Source of the DNA: Clostridiales bacterium
GTDB taxonomy: Bacteria > Bacillota > Clostridia > Lachnospirales > Lachnospiraceae
Direction of reading: 5' to 3'
Length of the DNA stretch: 64,000 nt
Assembly: GCA_018365455.1 (NCBI GenBank)
Contig: JAGZJZ010000028.1
Coordinates: forward strand, 18,581-82,580
Below are positions 36,542 to 45,412 of the stretch, piece after piece. Position 1 is the first letter of the stretch; each line of letters begins with the position of its first letter. The notes under the pieces are model-generated. The model had not been told where the DNA came from and did not search any database. It saw only the letters and a list, made by a program, of their open reading frames with translations. Made by a program: the position numbers and the translations under genes.

Positions 36542-37168
36542 TTATATGCATAAAACAGCAGCCTTTTCTTTCTGGTAAGATAAAAATAACTCCGCCAGAA
36601 GAGGATCGAACTGGCTCCCCGCATTATTCTCTATTTCATGGCAGGCATATTCTTTGGAAATATCTTTGTTATAAGGCCGGCAGCTGACCATGGCATCGTA
36701 ACTGTCCGCTATGGCACATATTCTCGCTGCAATCGGAATGTCCTTTCCTTTCAAGCCCTTGGGATAACCCATACCGTCCCATCGTTCATGATGGTACTCC
36801 GCCATTGCCCATACTGTCTGCAGATATTTCAGGTGTGATTCCTTTAAGAGACTGACTGCTATATCTCCTCCATAAAGAGCGTGCCAGTAAATCATGGACC
36901 GTTCTTTTTCCGAAAGCAGATCTTTTTTGCAGAGTACTTCTTTTGGTATCAGAATTTTGCCGGCATCATGATAAAGAGCACCCAGCCTGATCCCCTCTAA
37001 ACGAACCTGGGCTGTTTCATCCGGATAAAGCTGTTCTTCACAGGCTTTTTTAAATAGCCTGCAGGCATTTCTTGCCGTAAAACTCTGATGAATATAGACC
37101 TCTCTTGGCAAATTCTGATATAATCTTAATATAATTTTCTGCATCGTATTTGTTGTGATTGTTTGCAT
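36542..37168 (-). CDS. HD-GYP domain protein, probable c-di-GMP phosphodiesterase
   Basis: 208 aa from ATG 37168 (AAGGAGGG 6-7 nt upstream; an earlier in-frame ATG at 37192 lacks an RBS). The whole protein is an HD-GYP domain: YHDAGKILIPKEVL (HD pair), HALYGGDI, YHHERWDGMGYPKGLKGKDI (HHE and GYP motifs), RICAIADSYDAM and CRPY. The family hydrolyses c-di-GMP. It has no sensor domain or membrane span. It is the last gene of the signalling cluster that follows the surface genes, while a c-di-GMP riboswitch lies at the other end of the locus, so a feedback role is a reasonable inference. Confidence 0.85.
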   Translation of the reverse strand: MQTITTNTMQKIILRLYQNLPREVYIHQSFTARNACRLFKKACEEQLYPDETAQVRLEGIRLGALYHDAGKILIPKEVLCKKDLLSEKERSMIYWHALYGGDIAVSLLKESHLKYLQTVWAMAEYHHERWDGMGYPKGLKGKDIPIAARICAIADSYDAMVSCRPYNKDISKEYACHEIENNAGSQFDPLLAELFLSYQKEKAAVLCI

Positions 37169-37234
37169 GCGTTTCCCTCCTTTACCGCTCATTTCAAAAC
37201 AGAAAGCCTGCCGTAAAGCTTTCTATTGTGACGA

Positions 37235-38047
37235 TCAGATCAGGATATTCTTTTCCTGATCCATCATGCGTTCTACAAGTTCCTGTTTATACTTTCGGGC
37301 AATAGGAATCGATTCTCCGGTGTTTAAAAACAATTCATTTTTATCTAAATAATCCACATATTTCAGATTCACAATATAACCTCTGTGTGTCCTCATAAAT
37401 GTGTCATCCTTTATTTTCTCTTCTATATTTTTCAAACTGTCATAAAAAAGAATCTCTTTCTTATCCCTGCATGTTATGCTGATCATACGGTGGTCTACTT
37501 TCAAATAGACGATTAGTTCGAATGGTATCCGCTGTATTTTTCCATTACTGATAAACTGCAGGGAGTTCCTCTTATTTCTCACAATCTCCCGAAAACATTT
37601 TTTCATAACTAATTCAAACTTTTTATGGGTAACTTCATTCTCTATAAAATAGTAAAATGGATTCACTTCATAGGATTCTATAATATCTTCTGTCTGGTTG
37701 CCCAGGAATAATATCTGGGTCTGTGTATGATCTTCACGAAATGCCCTGGCAATTTCAATCCCTTTCATCCTGCCCAGTTCCCAGCCAATCACGATAATAT
37801 CTAATTCATGTGTCCAGTCATCTTTACAGAAAACTGCTTCTTTTCCATTTTCGTACAATAGAAAGCTTGTTTGATATCCATACTTTTGTGCTATATAGCG
37901 AATCAGGCTTTCATAGACCTGCAGCAGATACAAGGAAGCATTGCATAATAAAATATAAAGTGTCTTACCATCCGAAAGGGATCCGGAATCTGACATATTG
38001 TTCATGGTCACCGTCCTGCTTTCTGTTTCTTTTTTGGAAGTACTCAA
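37235..38047 (-). CDS. LytTR regulator with a degenerate receiver
   Basis: 270 aa. The C-terminal LytTR DNA-binding domain (about 165-265; DTFMRTHRGYIVNLKYVDYL) is intact. The N-terminal half has the fold and neighbours of a receiver, but key residues are lost compared with its neighbour: the acidic pair CDD is CNA (ILLCNAS), the phospho-Asp position FMD is VIG, and the Lys is changed. So it is probably not phosphorylated. Read from TTG 38047, which overlaps the previous stop (TTGA); ATG 38005 with a weak AGGA is an alternative and would drop a 14-aa polar leader. Confidence 0.78.
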   Translation of the reverse strand: MSTSKKETESRTVTMNNMSDSGSLSDGKTLYILLCNASLYLLQVYESLIRYIAQKYGYQTSFLLYENGKEAVFCKDDWTHELDIIVIGWELGRMKGIEIARAFREDHTQTQILFLGNQTEDIIESYEVNPFYYFIENEVTHKKFELVMKKCFREIVRNKRNSLQFISNGKIQRIPFELIVYLKVDHRMISITCRDKKEILFYDSLKNIEEKIKDDTFMRTHRGYIVNLKYVDYLDKNELFLNTGESIPIARKYKQELVERMMDQEKNILI

Positions 38048-38769
38048 TTCCAGCTGTCCGGATTCATCTGTAAGATTTCCTTCTTTACTGCCATACTGTT
38101 TTTCGTACTTAGCGGGACCATATCCCCGGAATACATTTCCAGTTTATTCTTCATTATATTTTTCACATACTTCAGATTGACGATATAAGATCTGCTGGTT
38201 CTCAAAAATCCTTTGTTTCTGATCTTGTCTTCTATTATTTCCATATTTGCTATAAATTCAAACACATCTTTTTGCATATGAATGATAATATTTCTGCCAT
38301 AGACCTCCATAAACTGAATATCATCCAGTTGGATTCTCTTCATTACACTGCCTTTTTTGCATAATATTCCATCTTTGATCTTTTCCTTTTTACGGCTCAT
38401 TGCCTGCAGAAAAACTTCTTCCAGTTTTTTCTGGTATTCGCTTTTCATTAGATAATAAAATGGAAAAGTATCATATGCATCTACTGCAAATTCCCTGCTG
38501 GATGTGAGGTAAATAATTTCCCCTTTATATCCTTTATCCCTCAGCATTCTGGACGTTTCCACACCATTCATTCTGTCCATTATAATATCCATAAAAATAA
38601 TATCTATATGGCTTTCTGTAAACATTTCAAAATAATCGATTACTTCTTCACCGCTGGTAAATATCTTAATATAAATATCAAGATTATATTTTTCAGCAGA
38701 TTTCTTCAAACATGCTTCGTATTTTTCTAAAATTACGGTATTATCATCGCATAAACAAATATTTACCAT
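38044..38769 (-). CDS. AgrA-like LytTR response regulator
   Basis: 241 aa. The receiver is complete (Asp8/Asp9, phospho-Asp61 in FMDIIMDRMNG); the LytTR domain spans about 135-238 (KGFLRTSRSYIVNLKYVKNI). It lies 29 bp after the GHKL kinase gene and is its obvious partner. LytTR proteins bind paired 9-bp direct repeats; none was pinned down in the locus. It is followed without a gap by the degenerate paralogue. Confidence 0.9.
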   Translation of the reverse strand: MVNICLCDDNTVILEKYEACLKKSAEKYNLDIYIKIFTSGEEVIDYFEMFTESHIDIIFMDIIMDRMNGVETSRMLRDKGYKGEIIYLTSSREFAVDAYDTFPFYYLMKSEYQKKLEEVFLQAMSRKKEKIKDGILCKKGSVMKRIQLDDIQFMEVYGRNIIIHMQKDVFEFIANMEIIEDKIRNKGFLRTSRSYIVNLKYVKNIMKNKLEMYSGDMVPLSTKNSMAVKKEILQMNPDSWN

Positions 38770-38797
38770 AATATCACTCCCTGTCCATATTTAATAT

Positions 38798-39871
38798 TTA
38801 AACAGCCCTGCTCATAATATCGCAAAGCAGAATCTGCATAATAAATATTCCTTTTTCTGTAGTAAGTTCCATGATGCCATCATAACGCTGTACTGTCTTC
38901 TCTATATTTTTCAGCCCAAATCCATGATACTCTTTTCTTTTTTTAGTAGTTTCTAAGACTTTTCCATTTGTATCAAGTGTTCCCTGCATTGCATTTTCAA
39001 TTTTTATTTTCAACAGACTACCAGCGCTGCTTGCGACTACATGGATAAATCTTTTTCCTTCTTCTACCTTTTCACATGCTTCTATGGCATTATCCAGAGC
39101 ATTTCCAAAGATTGCACACCAGTCAGCCGGCTGAATATTCAGTTCTTTTTTCAGATTTAAATCTATTGTTAACCGGATATTTTTTTCTTTTGCAATCTGG
39201 GCTTTTTCAGATATAAGGGCATCCAGAATGTAATTATCCGTACGAACAATCTTTTCTTTGTGGTAAACCTGTTTAGAAATTCCCTTCAGGTATTCTTTGG
39301 CCTTTTCCGTGTTCCCATCCTCCAACAGACTTCCCAGGCATAGTAGATGATTTTTAATGTCGTGCTGGTAAGCACGTATTTCCTGATTCATGTTCACAAT
39401 TGACTTATAGTGCCTTACCTGGTTTTCCATCTCATGTTCCAGAAGCTGTTTTTCTGTTTCCAGAATCTGCTTCTCCATCTCTGCATTTCGTTTTGCTATC
39501 TCAGCACGTTTTCTCAGCTGATCCACCATCATCTTAAATGCATCTGAAAACTCTCCCAGGTACTGGATCTGGATATCAAAATTCCCCTTTGCCACCTGCT
39601 TGGTCTGCCATGTTATATGGCTCAGTTTCGATTGTAAATCCTTCAGTGGGCCAAGAAGCGGATTTTGTCTCTCCATCTGCCTGTCCAGCACCCCATCTGA
39701 CATCTCACATATGTATTCGTACATATCCATAATTGATTTCCCTAAAAATAGCAGTGATTCCGAAAATTCCCTATACGGTGGATCCAACTGTTGCGGATCC
39801 AGATAAGCCGCGGGATGGTCATAAAGAACATGGTTTACATATTTCTGCATCCGTTCTATATTTTTATCCAT
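38798..39871 (-). CDS. Cytosolic GHKL sensor histidine kinase
   Basis: 357 aa from ATG 39871 (AGGTGA 5 nt upstream; GTG 39880 sits on the RBS). No membrane span. The N-terminal 75 aa are of unknown type, followed by a HAMP-like region (about 82-122) and a long coiled coil (122-165), then YQHDIKNHL with phospho-His170 (AgrC-like) and an ATPase domain (NALDNAIEAC, FGLKNIEKTV). The G1 box is weak. Since it is cytosolic and preceded by a V4R protein, the signal is probably an internal small molecule or partner protein. Confidence 0.85.
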   Translation of the reverse strand: MDKNIERMQKYVNHVLYDHPAAYLDPQQLDPPYREFSESLLFLGKSIMDMYEYICEMSDGVLDRQMERQNPLLGPLKDLQSKLSHITWQTKQVAKGNFDIQIQYLGEFSDAFKMMVDQLRKRAEIAKRNAEMEKQILETEKQLLEHEMENQVRHYKSIVNMNQEIRAYQHDIKNHLLCLGSLLEDGNTEKAKEYLKGISKQVYHKEKIVRTDNYILDALISEKAQIAKEKNIRLTIDLNLKKELNIQPADWCAIFGNALDNAIEACEKVEEGKRFIHVVASSAGSLLKIKIENAMQGTLDTNGKVLETTKKRKEYHGFGLKNIEKTVQRYDGIMELTTEKGIFIMQILLCDIMSRAV

Positions 39872-39894
39872 AATCGTCACCTGTTTTCCTGATC

Positions 39895-40437
39895 TTAATT
39901 GCCGTCTTCCACAGCTTCGAATCTGCAGACACGGTCACCCTTCGCCCAGCAGTCAATTTCTGTTACTTTATAAGAATTTCCTGTATATTTTTTCAGAATA
40001 CCATCCAGGAATCCTTCATCATAGTTGCAGACTGCCATCCCCAGTATTGGAAGACCGGAACAGTCCACATCTTCACTGATCGTAAATACCGCTTTGCGTT
40101 CTTTATCATCAAAGGATTCTATTCTTAAAATTCCGATTTTAAAATCAGAAAGAATTTTTTGAAGATGGATTAAAAAGGCATCCATATCCAATGTTAAATC
40201 CAGGACTTTTTCAGCAAATTCCATACCAGCTTTTTTGCCGCAATCCCTAAGTATCTGAACCGTTTTTTCCAATCCATATTGCTGTTCCAGCGTGTCTCTC
40301 ATACTATACATAAATAAGCGATAGACAATTACAGGCATCTCAGGCCCAAGGTTTCTTCTTCCTGTCTGCACATCTCCCAAAACATCGAGAGAATATATCA
40401 ATGGTTTCCTGCTTTCATTTTTTTCCATATCTGTCAT
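39895..40437 (-). CDS. V4R-domain small-molecule-binding protein
   Basis: 180 aa. The C-terminal half matches the V4R domain: VLDLTLDMDAF, DCSGLPILGMAVCNYDEGFLDG, and the closing ITEIDCWAKGDRVCRFE-type block (VTEIDCWAKGDRVCRFEA) with two Cys that may bind a metal or ligand. V4R domains sense hydrophobic or aromatic compounds or act in small-molecule chemistry. It lies 23 bp before the cytosolic kinase gene, which suggests it is the input subunit of the kinase; that is inference from context. Confidence 0.78.
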   Translation of the reverse strand: MTDMEKNESRKPLIYSLDVLGDVQTGRRNLGPEMPVIVYRLFMYSMRDTLEQQYGLEKTVQILRDCGKKAGMEFAEKVLDLTLDMDAFLIHLQKILSDFKIGILRIESFDDKERKAVFTISEDVDCSGLPILGMAVCNYDEGFLDGILKKYTGNSYKVTEIDCWAKGDRVCRFEAVEDGN

Positions 40438-40465
40438 CTCTTTTCTCTTTTTTCTATTTAACTGC

Positions 40466-40957
40466 TCAACTCTTTACAGTAATGACCAAACCTGCTTTTA
40501 CTGCCCCAACCACCTCTTCCGTCTCCTGGTCCAGTACAGAAAAGACAGCGGTTGCCGGGTAATCTCCCTTTTCCAGATGGTCTGTTAATTCAGCATAGCG
40601 GATTCTATCTCCCGGACTTAAAATTCCGGATGCATATACCTCTTTATCAGACTCATCCAGAGTTATTTTTACAGTCATCTTATAAGGATTTTCCACCGGA
40701 TTCGCAATCATAATTTCACCTTTAGCATCAGCACTTTCAAATTGTGGATGCGCCAATATCTGAAACCTGAAATTTTCGGCATCCGCTTTCTCTTGCAGTT
40801 CCTCCATTATGGGCGTTCCTGTCTTTGCATTCTGATCCAGTTTATAACCTTCATATATATGTAGTCCTCCTGCTGCGCACAATAATATACACAATCCGCC
40901 CCAAAGCACCCCCTTTTTCCACCTGCGAACTCCCATCCGCTTTTGTACACTCTGCAT
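40466..40957 (-). CDS. Small membrane-anchored beta-domain protein, paralogue A
   Basis: 163 aa. Basic N terminus, one membrane helix (about 16-33), helical linker, then a beta-rich extracellular domain with the pattern G-x-I-x-I-x-N near 81-86, L-D-E-S near 98, SGILSPGDRI, and DYPATAVFSVLD. Three more copies of this architecture occur at 43513, 44019 and 46588. I do not recognise a named family; the fold looks Ig-like and recalls the membrane-anchored partners of WxL clusters. AAAGGAGG lies 8 nt before ATG. This copy sits next to the secreted cyclophilin, away from the others. Confidence 0.72.
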   Translation of the reverse strand: MQSVQKRMGVRRWKKGVLWGGLCILLCAAGGLHIYEGYKLDQNAKTGTPIMEELQEKADAENFRFQILAHPQFESADAKGEIMIANPVENPYKMTVKITLDESDKEVYASGILSPGDRIRYAELTDHLEKGDYPATAVFSVLDQETEEVVGAVKAGLVITVKS

Positions 40958-40975
40958 GTTCCGGCACCTCCTTTA

Positions 40976-41845
40976 CTACAGCTTATCTTTTATCTCAATG
41001 CTGTTGATTACCAGTTCTTTCTTGGGCTTTTTTACCGCATCTACATGAACTCTGGAAAGATTTTCTGCCACATTCAGGCCTTTGACTATCTGTCCGAAAA
41101 CCGTACTCTTATAATCCAGATAATAGGCTCCGCCAATCTTCATATAAGTATCAATTGCAGTCTGATACCTTTGCTGTATTTTTTCCGGTACCCCATCGGT
41201 ACCGATTGATTGTATTCTCTGGTTCAGCTTGTCTTCGTATTCCTGAATTTCATCTTCACTCATTTTACTCTTTTTATTTCTCTCATTTAATTCCAGGCTG
41301 CCATCCTGAATCAGTTCATTCATATACATATTTGCGGACACCAGCTTCTGGTCTTCCGGAATATCCTTGTTTACTATAAAATAAAATTTACTTCTTTCTG
41401 CATCTGTTTTACCCCCCGACATTGCCAGCGCACCTGGAAAATGGTGAAGTCCGTCATCATATTCATTCGCAGGTGATTTATCCGCAGCGGGCAGCTCTCC
41501 ATCCGTTCCGATTGCTCCTGCCTGAATCGTATTATCTTTATCAATATAGTCAAATGGGCTGCCGTTGTAGTACCCCTGTTCAACCAGATTTATAAAATAT
41601 GCTGTCATTTCGGGAGCCTGTTCCGGATAAAGTATTGCGGTTATATCTCCCGCCGAGGTGTGGAAAATAGCGTAGGGTCCATTACTTTCTGCCCTTTGGG
41701 GATTCTCCCCTGCATCTTTTGCCTCAATCGGAAACGTTTCTGATATATCCGCACTTTTGGTAACATAATTGTTACTGCTGCTGCAGCCTTGCAGGGCTGT
41801 CATTGCCATTACGGCGCAAATTATAAATAACACCCGTTTCTTCAT
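40976..41845 (-). CDS. Secreted cyclophilin-type peptidyl-prolyl isomerase lipoprotein
   Basis: 289 aa from ATG 41845 (AGGAGG then 7 nt). Lipoprotein signal with lipobox LQGC (Cys near 20). The cyclophilin domain begins YAIFHTSAGDITAILYPEQAP and includes AGAIGTDGE, GALAMSGGKTDAERSKFYFI and VFGQIVKGLNV; an insertion of about 60 aa (AKKS-rich helical region around MSEDEIQEYEDKLNQ) interrupts it. It likely folds secreted proteins outside the cell, possibly the surface components encoded upstream. A double stem-loop leader precedes it. Confidence 0.88.
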   Translation of the reverse strand: MKKRVLFIICAVMAMTALQGCSSSNNYVTKSADISETFPIEAKDAGENPQRAESNGPYAIFHTSAGDITAILYPEQAPEMTAYFINLVEQGYYNGSPFDYIDKDNTIQAGAIGTDGELPAADKSPANEYDDGLHHFPGALAMSGGKTDAERSKFYFIVNKDIPEDQKLVSANMYMNELIQDGSLELNERNKKSKMSEDEIQEYEDKLNQRIQSIGTDGVPEKIQQRYQTAIDTYMKIGGAYYLDYKSTVFGQIVKGLNVAENLSRVHVDAVKKPKKELVINSIEIKDKL

Positions 41846-41850
41846 ACTTA

Positions 41851-41923
41851 TACCTCCTGAATAGCGCAAGCTGGCTTGTGCTATTCCTTAATTAGTAGTT
41901 TGAAAGCGTTTTTCTTTCAAACT
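41851..41923 (-). promoter_or_regulatory. Double stem-loop leader element before the cyclophilin gene
   Basis: Hairpin A: AGTTTGAAAG/CTTTCAAACT (41897-41923, 7-nt loop). Hairpin B: GAATAGCGCAAG/CTTGTGCTATTC (41859-41886, one G-U pair). CAGGAGGTATAAGT and the ATG follow. Hairpin A arms and the RBS block are identical to those at 15721-15792, while hairpin B differs in sequence but keeps the fold. Confidence 0.75.
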
Positions 41924-41975
41924 TCATCTCCTGTATTATAATTTTCAAAAACTCTCTGAAGCGTGTTTGAACACA

Positions 41976-42710
41976 TCATCTCGCTTCCGTTACTCTCCCA
42001 AACACCGCATACCGGGCATTGGAAAATTCATACGAACAGGTACACAAAACTAAAATTCTGTCTTGCTTTTTGGGGATTATTCCGCTGGAAAAAGTGGACT
42101 TTTCAATGATATCCTGAATCCATTCTTTTTTCTTTTTCCCTGTCTTAAAGTTCAATGGAAAACCCTCGCTTCCACTCAGTATATTTCCCGCAAACAGTTC
42201 CACTTCATAAGTCTTGTCCCTGACATACAGCATCATCCGTGGATGTTCATCATAGTAACGCTGTTCTTTATACGAAGACAATGTAGAAAACATTCTGCCC
42301 ATTGTGATATGATGCCCGTATATGATCGAAATCTCATCGGAGAAATCCGGGTTGTTCCGATAGTCTAAAAAGATAGCGCCTATTTCGTTTGGTGTTCCGT
42401 CAGACAGATGGTGAAGATAATAATCATTGTCCTCCCCCTGCACCACCGGATAGTCAATTGTAGTCCCCGGGCTTATCAACCAGGCAGCTGCATCCCGATT
42501 CAGACTGTTCAGTTTGTCCAGATCCGGTATCGGTATCTGACCGGGTTCTTTTCGGATATAAACATCTTCCCGAAGGTCTTTGTAATAGCCTTCCGATGCA
42601 ATGAGGGGTGCTGCATCTCTGTAGATTCCCACTCCAAAATATACGGCACCTCCTAACAGAATCACAAGACAGACTGTCAGAATAATTCCCCGCACTTTAT
42701 TTCTTTTCAT
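41976..42710 (-). CDS. Class B sortase
   Basis: 244-aa membrane transpeptidase. N-terminal membrane anchor (about 8-28). Catalytic residues: His133 in IIYGHHITMGRMF, Cys225 in LCTCSYEF and Arg233 in NARYAVFG, spaced as in SrtB. The YYLHHLSDG block before the His is also SrtB-like. It overlaps the 3' end of the IPKTG-protein gene by 14 bp, so that protein is the obvious substrate. In clostridia SrtB enzymes anchor (S/P)PxTG-like proteins to the wall. Confidence 0.92.
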   Translation of the reverse strand: MKRNKVRGIILTVCLVILLGGAVYFGVGIYRDAAPLIASEGYYKDLREDVYIRKEPGQIPIPDLDKLNSLNRDAAAWLISPGTTIDYPVVQGEDNDYYLHHLSDGTPNEIGAIFLDYRNNPDFSDEISIIYGHHITMGRMFSTLSSYKEQRYYDEHPRMMLYVRDKTYEVELFAGNILSGSEGFPLNFKTGKKKKEWIQDIIEKSTFSSGIIPKKQDRILVLCTCSYEFSNARYAVFGRVTEAR

Positions 42711-43500
42711 TTTCCTTCTTTCTATATAGGTAAAGTATGATTAATATTGCGGCAGATACACAAAATCCCAGTCCTATCAATCCAAATCCAAGTGCCTGTT
42801 CCACTCCGGTTTTGGGTATCTGTCCGCTGTTGGGCGGATTTTGATTACCTGGCGGATTTGTAGCAGGAGTTTTGTTTGTTGTAGTCGTTTCTGTTTCTAT
42901 CGGTTCAGTTCCCTCTGTATCATCAGGTTCTTCCGTAGCCTGGGTTTCATCCGTTTCCCTTGGTTCCCGGTACAGACTGACCTCTATTTCATAAGGCAGG
43001 GTAATTGCATCTAGAAGCACCTCGCCTTCGGCAGGATACGGCAGATAATCTTTCTTATAAACTTTCCATCGTATCTGGTTGTTTTCGAATTCTGCAATTT
43101 TACCTTTTGCCTGGGATTCGCTTTCCCCCTGAACATATTGCTTTTGCCCATCCGTTCCTGTTCCATATGCCACATCCAATTGATATATACCGTCTGCACC
43201 ACTTTGTCCAAACAATACATATCTGTCCAGCTGTGGAACATACAATTCTACTGAAGCGCCCTCAATGGGCTTTGCTGTTTCTTCATCCTTTACTATAAAT
43301 TGAAGTTTTCCCATATAATCAACAACTACTCCCGCCGATATATCCGTACTGCTTTTCCCCGGCGTATAGGACTCAGTTGGCCTTACTTCTCCTGAAGTTC
43401 CTGATTTTGCAGTTACACCGCTGCTGCAACAACACCATGCTATAAAACCCGTCAGCATTAAAATCGTAAGACAGCGTGTTTTTTTTAATAATACGTGCAC
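42697..43500 (-). CDS. Wall-anchored protein with IPKTG sorting signal
   Basis: 267 aa from GTG 43500 (GAGGTGG 7 nt upstream). Signal peptide, then a beta-sandwich of CnaB/carboxypeptidase-regulatory type (KLQFIVKDEETAKPIEGASV), a Thr/Glu/Pro-rich spacer, and a complete sorting signal: IPKTG (228-232), hydrophobic span, KKENEKK tail. CnaB-like domains are common in pilus base or adhesin subunits. Gene order directly before sortase implies it is the anchored base of the surface structure. Confidence 0.88.
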   Translation of the reverse strand: MHVLLKKTRCLTILMLTGFIAWCCCSSGVTAKSGTSGEVRPTESYTPGKSSTDISAGVVVDYMGKLQFIVKDEETAKPIEGASVELYVPQLDRYVLFGQSGADGIYQLDVAYGTGTDGQKQYVQGESESQAKGKIAEFENNQIRWKVYKKDYLPYPAEGEVLLDAITLPYEIEVSLYREPRETDETQATEEPDDTEGTEPIETETTTTNKTPATNPPGNQNPPNSGQIPKTGVEQALGFGLIGLGFCVSAAILIILYLYRKKENEKK

Positions 43501-43512
43501 TTCATAACCACC

Positions 43513-44022
43513 TCATCTCTCTATTATCACCACTACTTTTCTGGCTGTTTCTCCGATATATCTGTCATCTTCCGGCTGATAGAACTGGATCAGCACGGTA
43601 CAGGGGTATAAACCCGGTTCCAGTTTTTTATCCAGATATATGGAATCTATGTAAAATCCGGGATCTATCCCATCTGATTCATAAAGTACACTGCCATCCT
43701 GATCGGAATATATACTTCCACTGATGCAGAATCTGTTCCGGCTGTCATTGGCGAAACGAATTGTTCCTTTATCCTCCGTACTTTGAAAATAGATGACAGA
43801 TTCTATATTTATATACTCCATGGCATCTGCCAATAACATGTTTCGTTCTTCTCGATTGTCATTTTCTCTTTCTCTGGCCTTATTGTCCCTGGCCAGCGGA
43901 AGTTCCGAAGGATTCCAGGCAGTATAGATACCAAGTCCGGTATAGAATCCTCCTGCCAGCATACATATAGCGGAAGCTGCTAATAATAACTTATTTATCC
44001 ACGCCTGCTTGATTCTCATCAT
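43513..44022 (-). CDS. Small membrane-anchored beta-domain protein, paralogue B
   Basis: 169 aa. Membrane helix near 11-29, charged linker rich in Arg/Glu/Asn, then the shared beta-domain: IESVIYFQSTEDKGTIRF, ANDSRNRF, LYESDGIDPGFYIDSIYL, PGLYPCTVLIQF. It overlaps the previous stop by ATGA. Lacks the helical segment MVDIGIAAEPVF in the form seen in C and D but keeps the PG-Y/F-YID motif. Confidence 0.72.
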   Translation of the reverse strand: MMRIKQAWINKLLLAASAICMLAGGFYTGLGIYTAWNPSELPLARDNKARERENDNREERNMLLADAMEYINIESVIYFQSTEDKGTIRFANDSRNRFCISGSIYSDQDGSVLYESDGIDPGFYIDSIYLDKKLEPGLYPCTVLIQFYQPEDDRYIGETARKVVVIIER

Positions 44023-44555
44023 GAATAAACTTTTCCATCTTTGATCCGAAGCAGAACATTTACCTTTGTTTTTGCTATTTCATCCTCTGTTTCATCCAGC
44101 GCGTATGTGGTGAATACTGCAGTGGCATGATATTCTCCGCTTTTTAACGTCTTGTTCAGCTCCACATATTCTATGTAATAACCAGGATCTATCAGTCCCG
44201 ATTGATAAATGGTTTCTCCCGTATCATCTAAAACCAGATCAATCTGAAGAGAGTAACGGTTTCCCGGAACATTTTCTATTCCCAGCTTTCCTTTTTTACC
44301 TCCTTCTTCAAATACAGGTTCTGCTGCAATCCCGATATCTACCATTCCTTCTTCCACCTTTTGGCTAAGTAATTCTGCCATCTCCGAAGGGCTTTTCCCC
44401 GGAAGAATACCTCCTAAGGCATCTTCATCTCTTGTAAGCCTGTCCTTGCCCTGAGAATTCTGGGATTGATAATAGAAACCTCCTGCTATACCTCCCAGAA
44501 TTAAGACCAGAGCCAACACTATAAGCCACTTTTTGCCCTTTTTCTTTTGTTCCAT
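44019..44555 (-). CDS. Small membrane-anchored beta-domain protein, paralogue C
   Basis: 178 aa from ATG 44555 (AAAGGA 11 nt upstream). The in-frame ATG at 44597 lies inside the previous gene without an RBS. Basic N terminus (MEQKKKGKKW), membrane helix, then EPVFEEGGKKGKLGIEN, YQSGLIDPGYYIEYVEL and SGEYHATAVFTTY. Closest to paralogue D. It lies between the first pilin-like gene and paralogue B. Confidence 0.74.
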   Translation of the reverse strand: MEQKKKGKKWLIVLALVLILGGIAGGFYYQSQNSQGKDRLTRDEDALGGILPGKSPSEMAELLSQKVEEGMVDIGIAAEPVFEEGGKKGKLGIENVPGNRYSLQIDLVLDDTGETIYQSGLIDPGYYIEYVELNKTLKSGEYHATAVFTTYALDETEDEIAKTKVNVLLRIKDGKVYS

Positions 44556-44586
44556 ATCTGATATTTTCCTTTCTGAATCTGTTCGC

Positions 44587-45384
44587 CTAATCTGCATTGA
44601 TCTGCCAGATTATCTTGCCGGCTTTGACCGACTCCTCAATCTGTGAATACTGCCCACGGTATCCTCCTATCTCCACTCCCAGCTTCAATTCCTTTTCATA
44701 GGGATTATTTGCTGTTCCGGATGGTGTGTATCCCCCACTGCTGGGAGGTGCCTGGAGAGATATCTCATGATCAAGCCAGATGCTTTTATCAACTGTGTCC
44801 TTGCTGTCAAATACATAGGTACTGTTCTCATCTGCCAGATTTATACGAAAATTTTTGAAGTTACTTTCATCCGTGGTCAGCTTCTCATCTTCCGCCGCCG
44901 CTTTCCAAAATCCCCGCTCTTCTCCCGGACTGTCCACACCTTCCATAAAAGCATTTAGGCTGACCGCTTTTCCCTGACGGACTGCGGGATCATAATTGTC
45001 ATTGCCGTCTGCGTCCTGATCCGCAGTCTGAGTGGAATAATTTTTTACCCGGAGTGTGGAGTCACCTACAACCCCTATTTCATAATCACTTGCCGTGTTG
45101 TCATGATCCAGTACATTCACTACCACATTGGGCAGCAGCAGTGTGCCATTGTCCACAGAGATTTTTACCCTGTTCCCTGCATCCAGAGTTCCATTTACAA
45201 CAAATGCAAAAGTTGTTGGAACCGTAACGGATATTCTGGGTCTATAATCTTTTTTTGCCACATCCAGCCACACATCCTGGCTGGGACCGGGGTCAGCCGC
45301 CTGAATACTTATGGCGTTTTCCGCCATAAAAATGGCAGCTATGCAAATTCCCATGGCAAAAGTCCATTTCCTATTTATCTTCAT
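44587..45384 (-). CDS. Secreted pilin-like/WxL-like protein 1
   Basis: 265 aa from ATG 45384 (GAAGGGAAG upstream; TTG 45405 is less likely). Signal peptide ending near IQAADPG. The mature protein is beta-rich: RISVTVPTTFAFVVNGTL, LLLPNVVVNVLD, SDYEIGVVGDSTLRVKNYST, and a C terminus IGGYRGQYSQIEESVKAG then IIWQINAD. Paralogue of 45675-46505 with the same blocks. The closing G-x-I-x-W strand recalls the C-terminal motif of WxL domains, which bind peptidoglycan without covalent anchoring. No LPXTG is present. Likely a repeating subunit or shell protein. Confidence 0.7.
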   Translation of the reverse strand: MKINRKWTFAMGICIAAIFMAENAISIQAADPGPSQDVWLDVAKKDYRPRISVTVPTTFAFVVNGTLDAGNRVKISVDNGTLLLPNVVVNVLDHDNTASDYEIGVVGDSTLRVKNYSTQTADQDADGNDNYDPAVRQGKAVSLNAFMEGVDSPGEERGFWKAAAEDEKLTTDESNFKNFRINLADENSTYVFDSKDTVDKSIWLDHEISLQAPPSSGGYTPSGTANNPYEKELKLGVEIGGYRGQYSQIEESVKAGKIIWQINAD

Positions 45385-45412
45385 TTTTTCTTCCCTTCTT
45401 TCCAATGTATTT

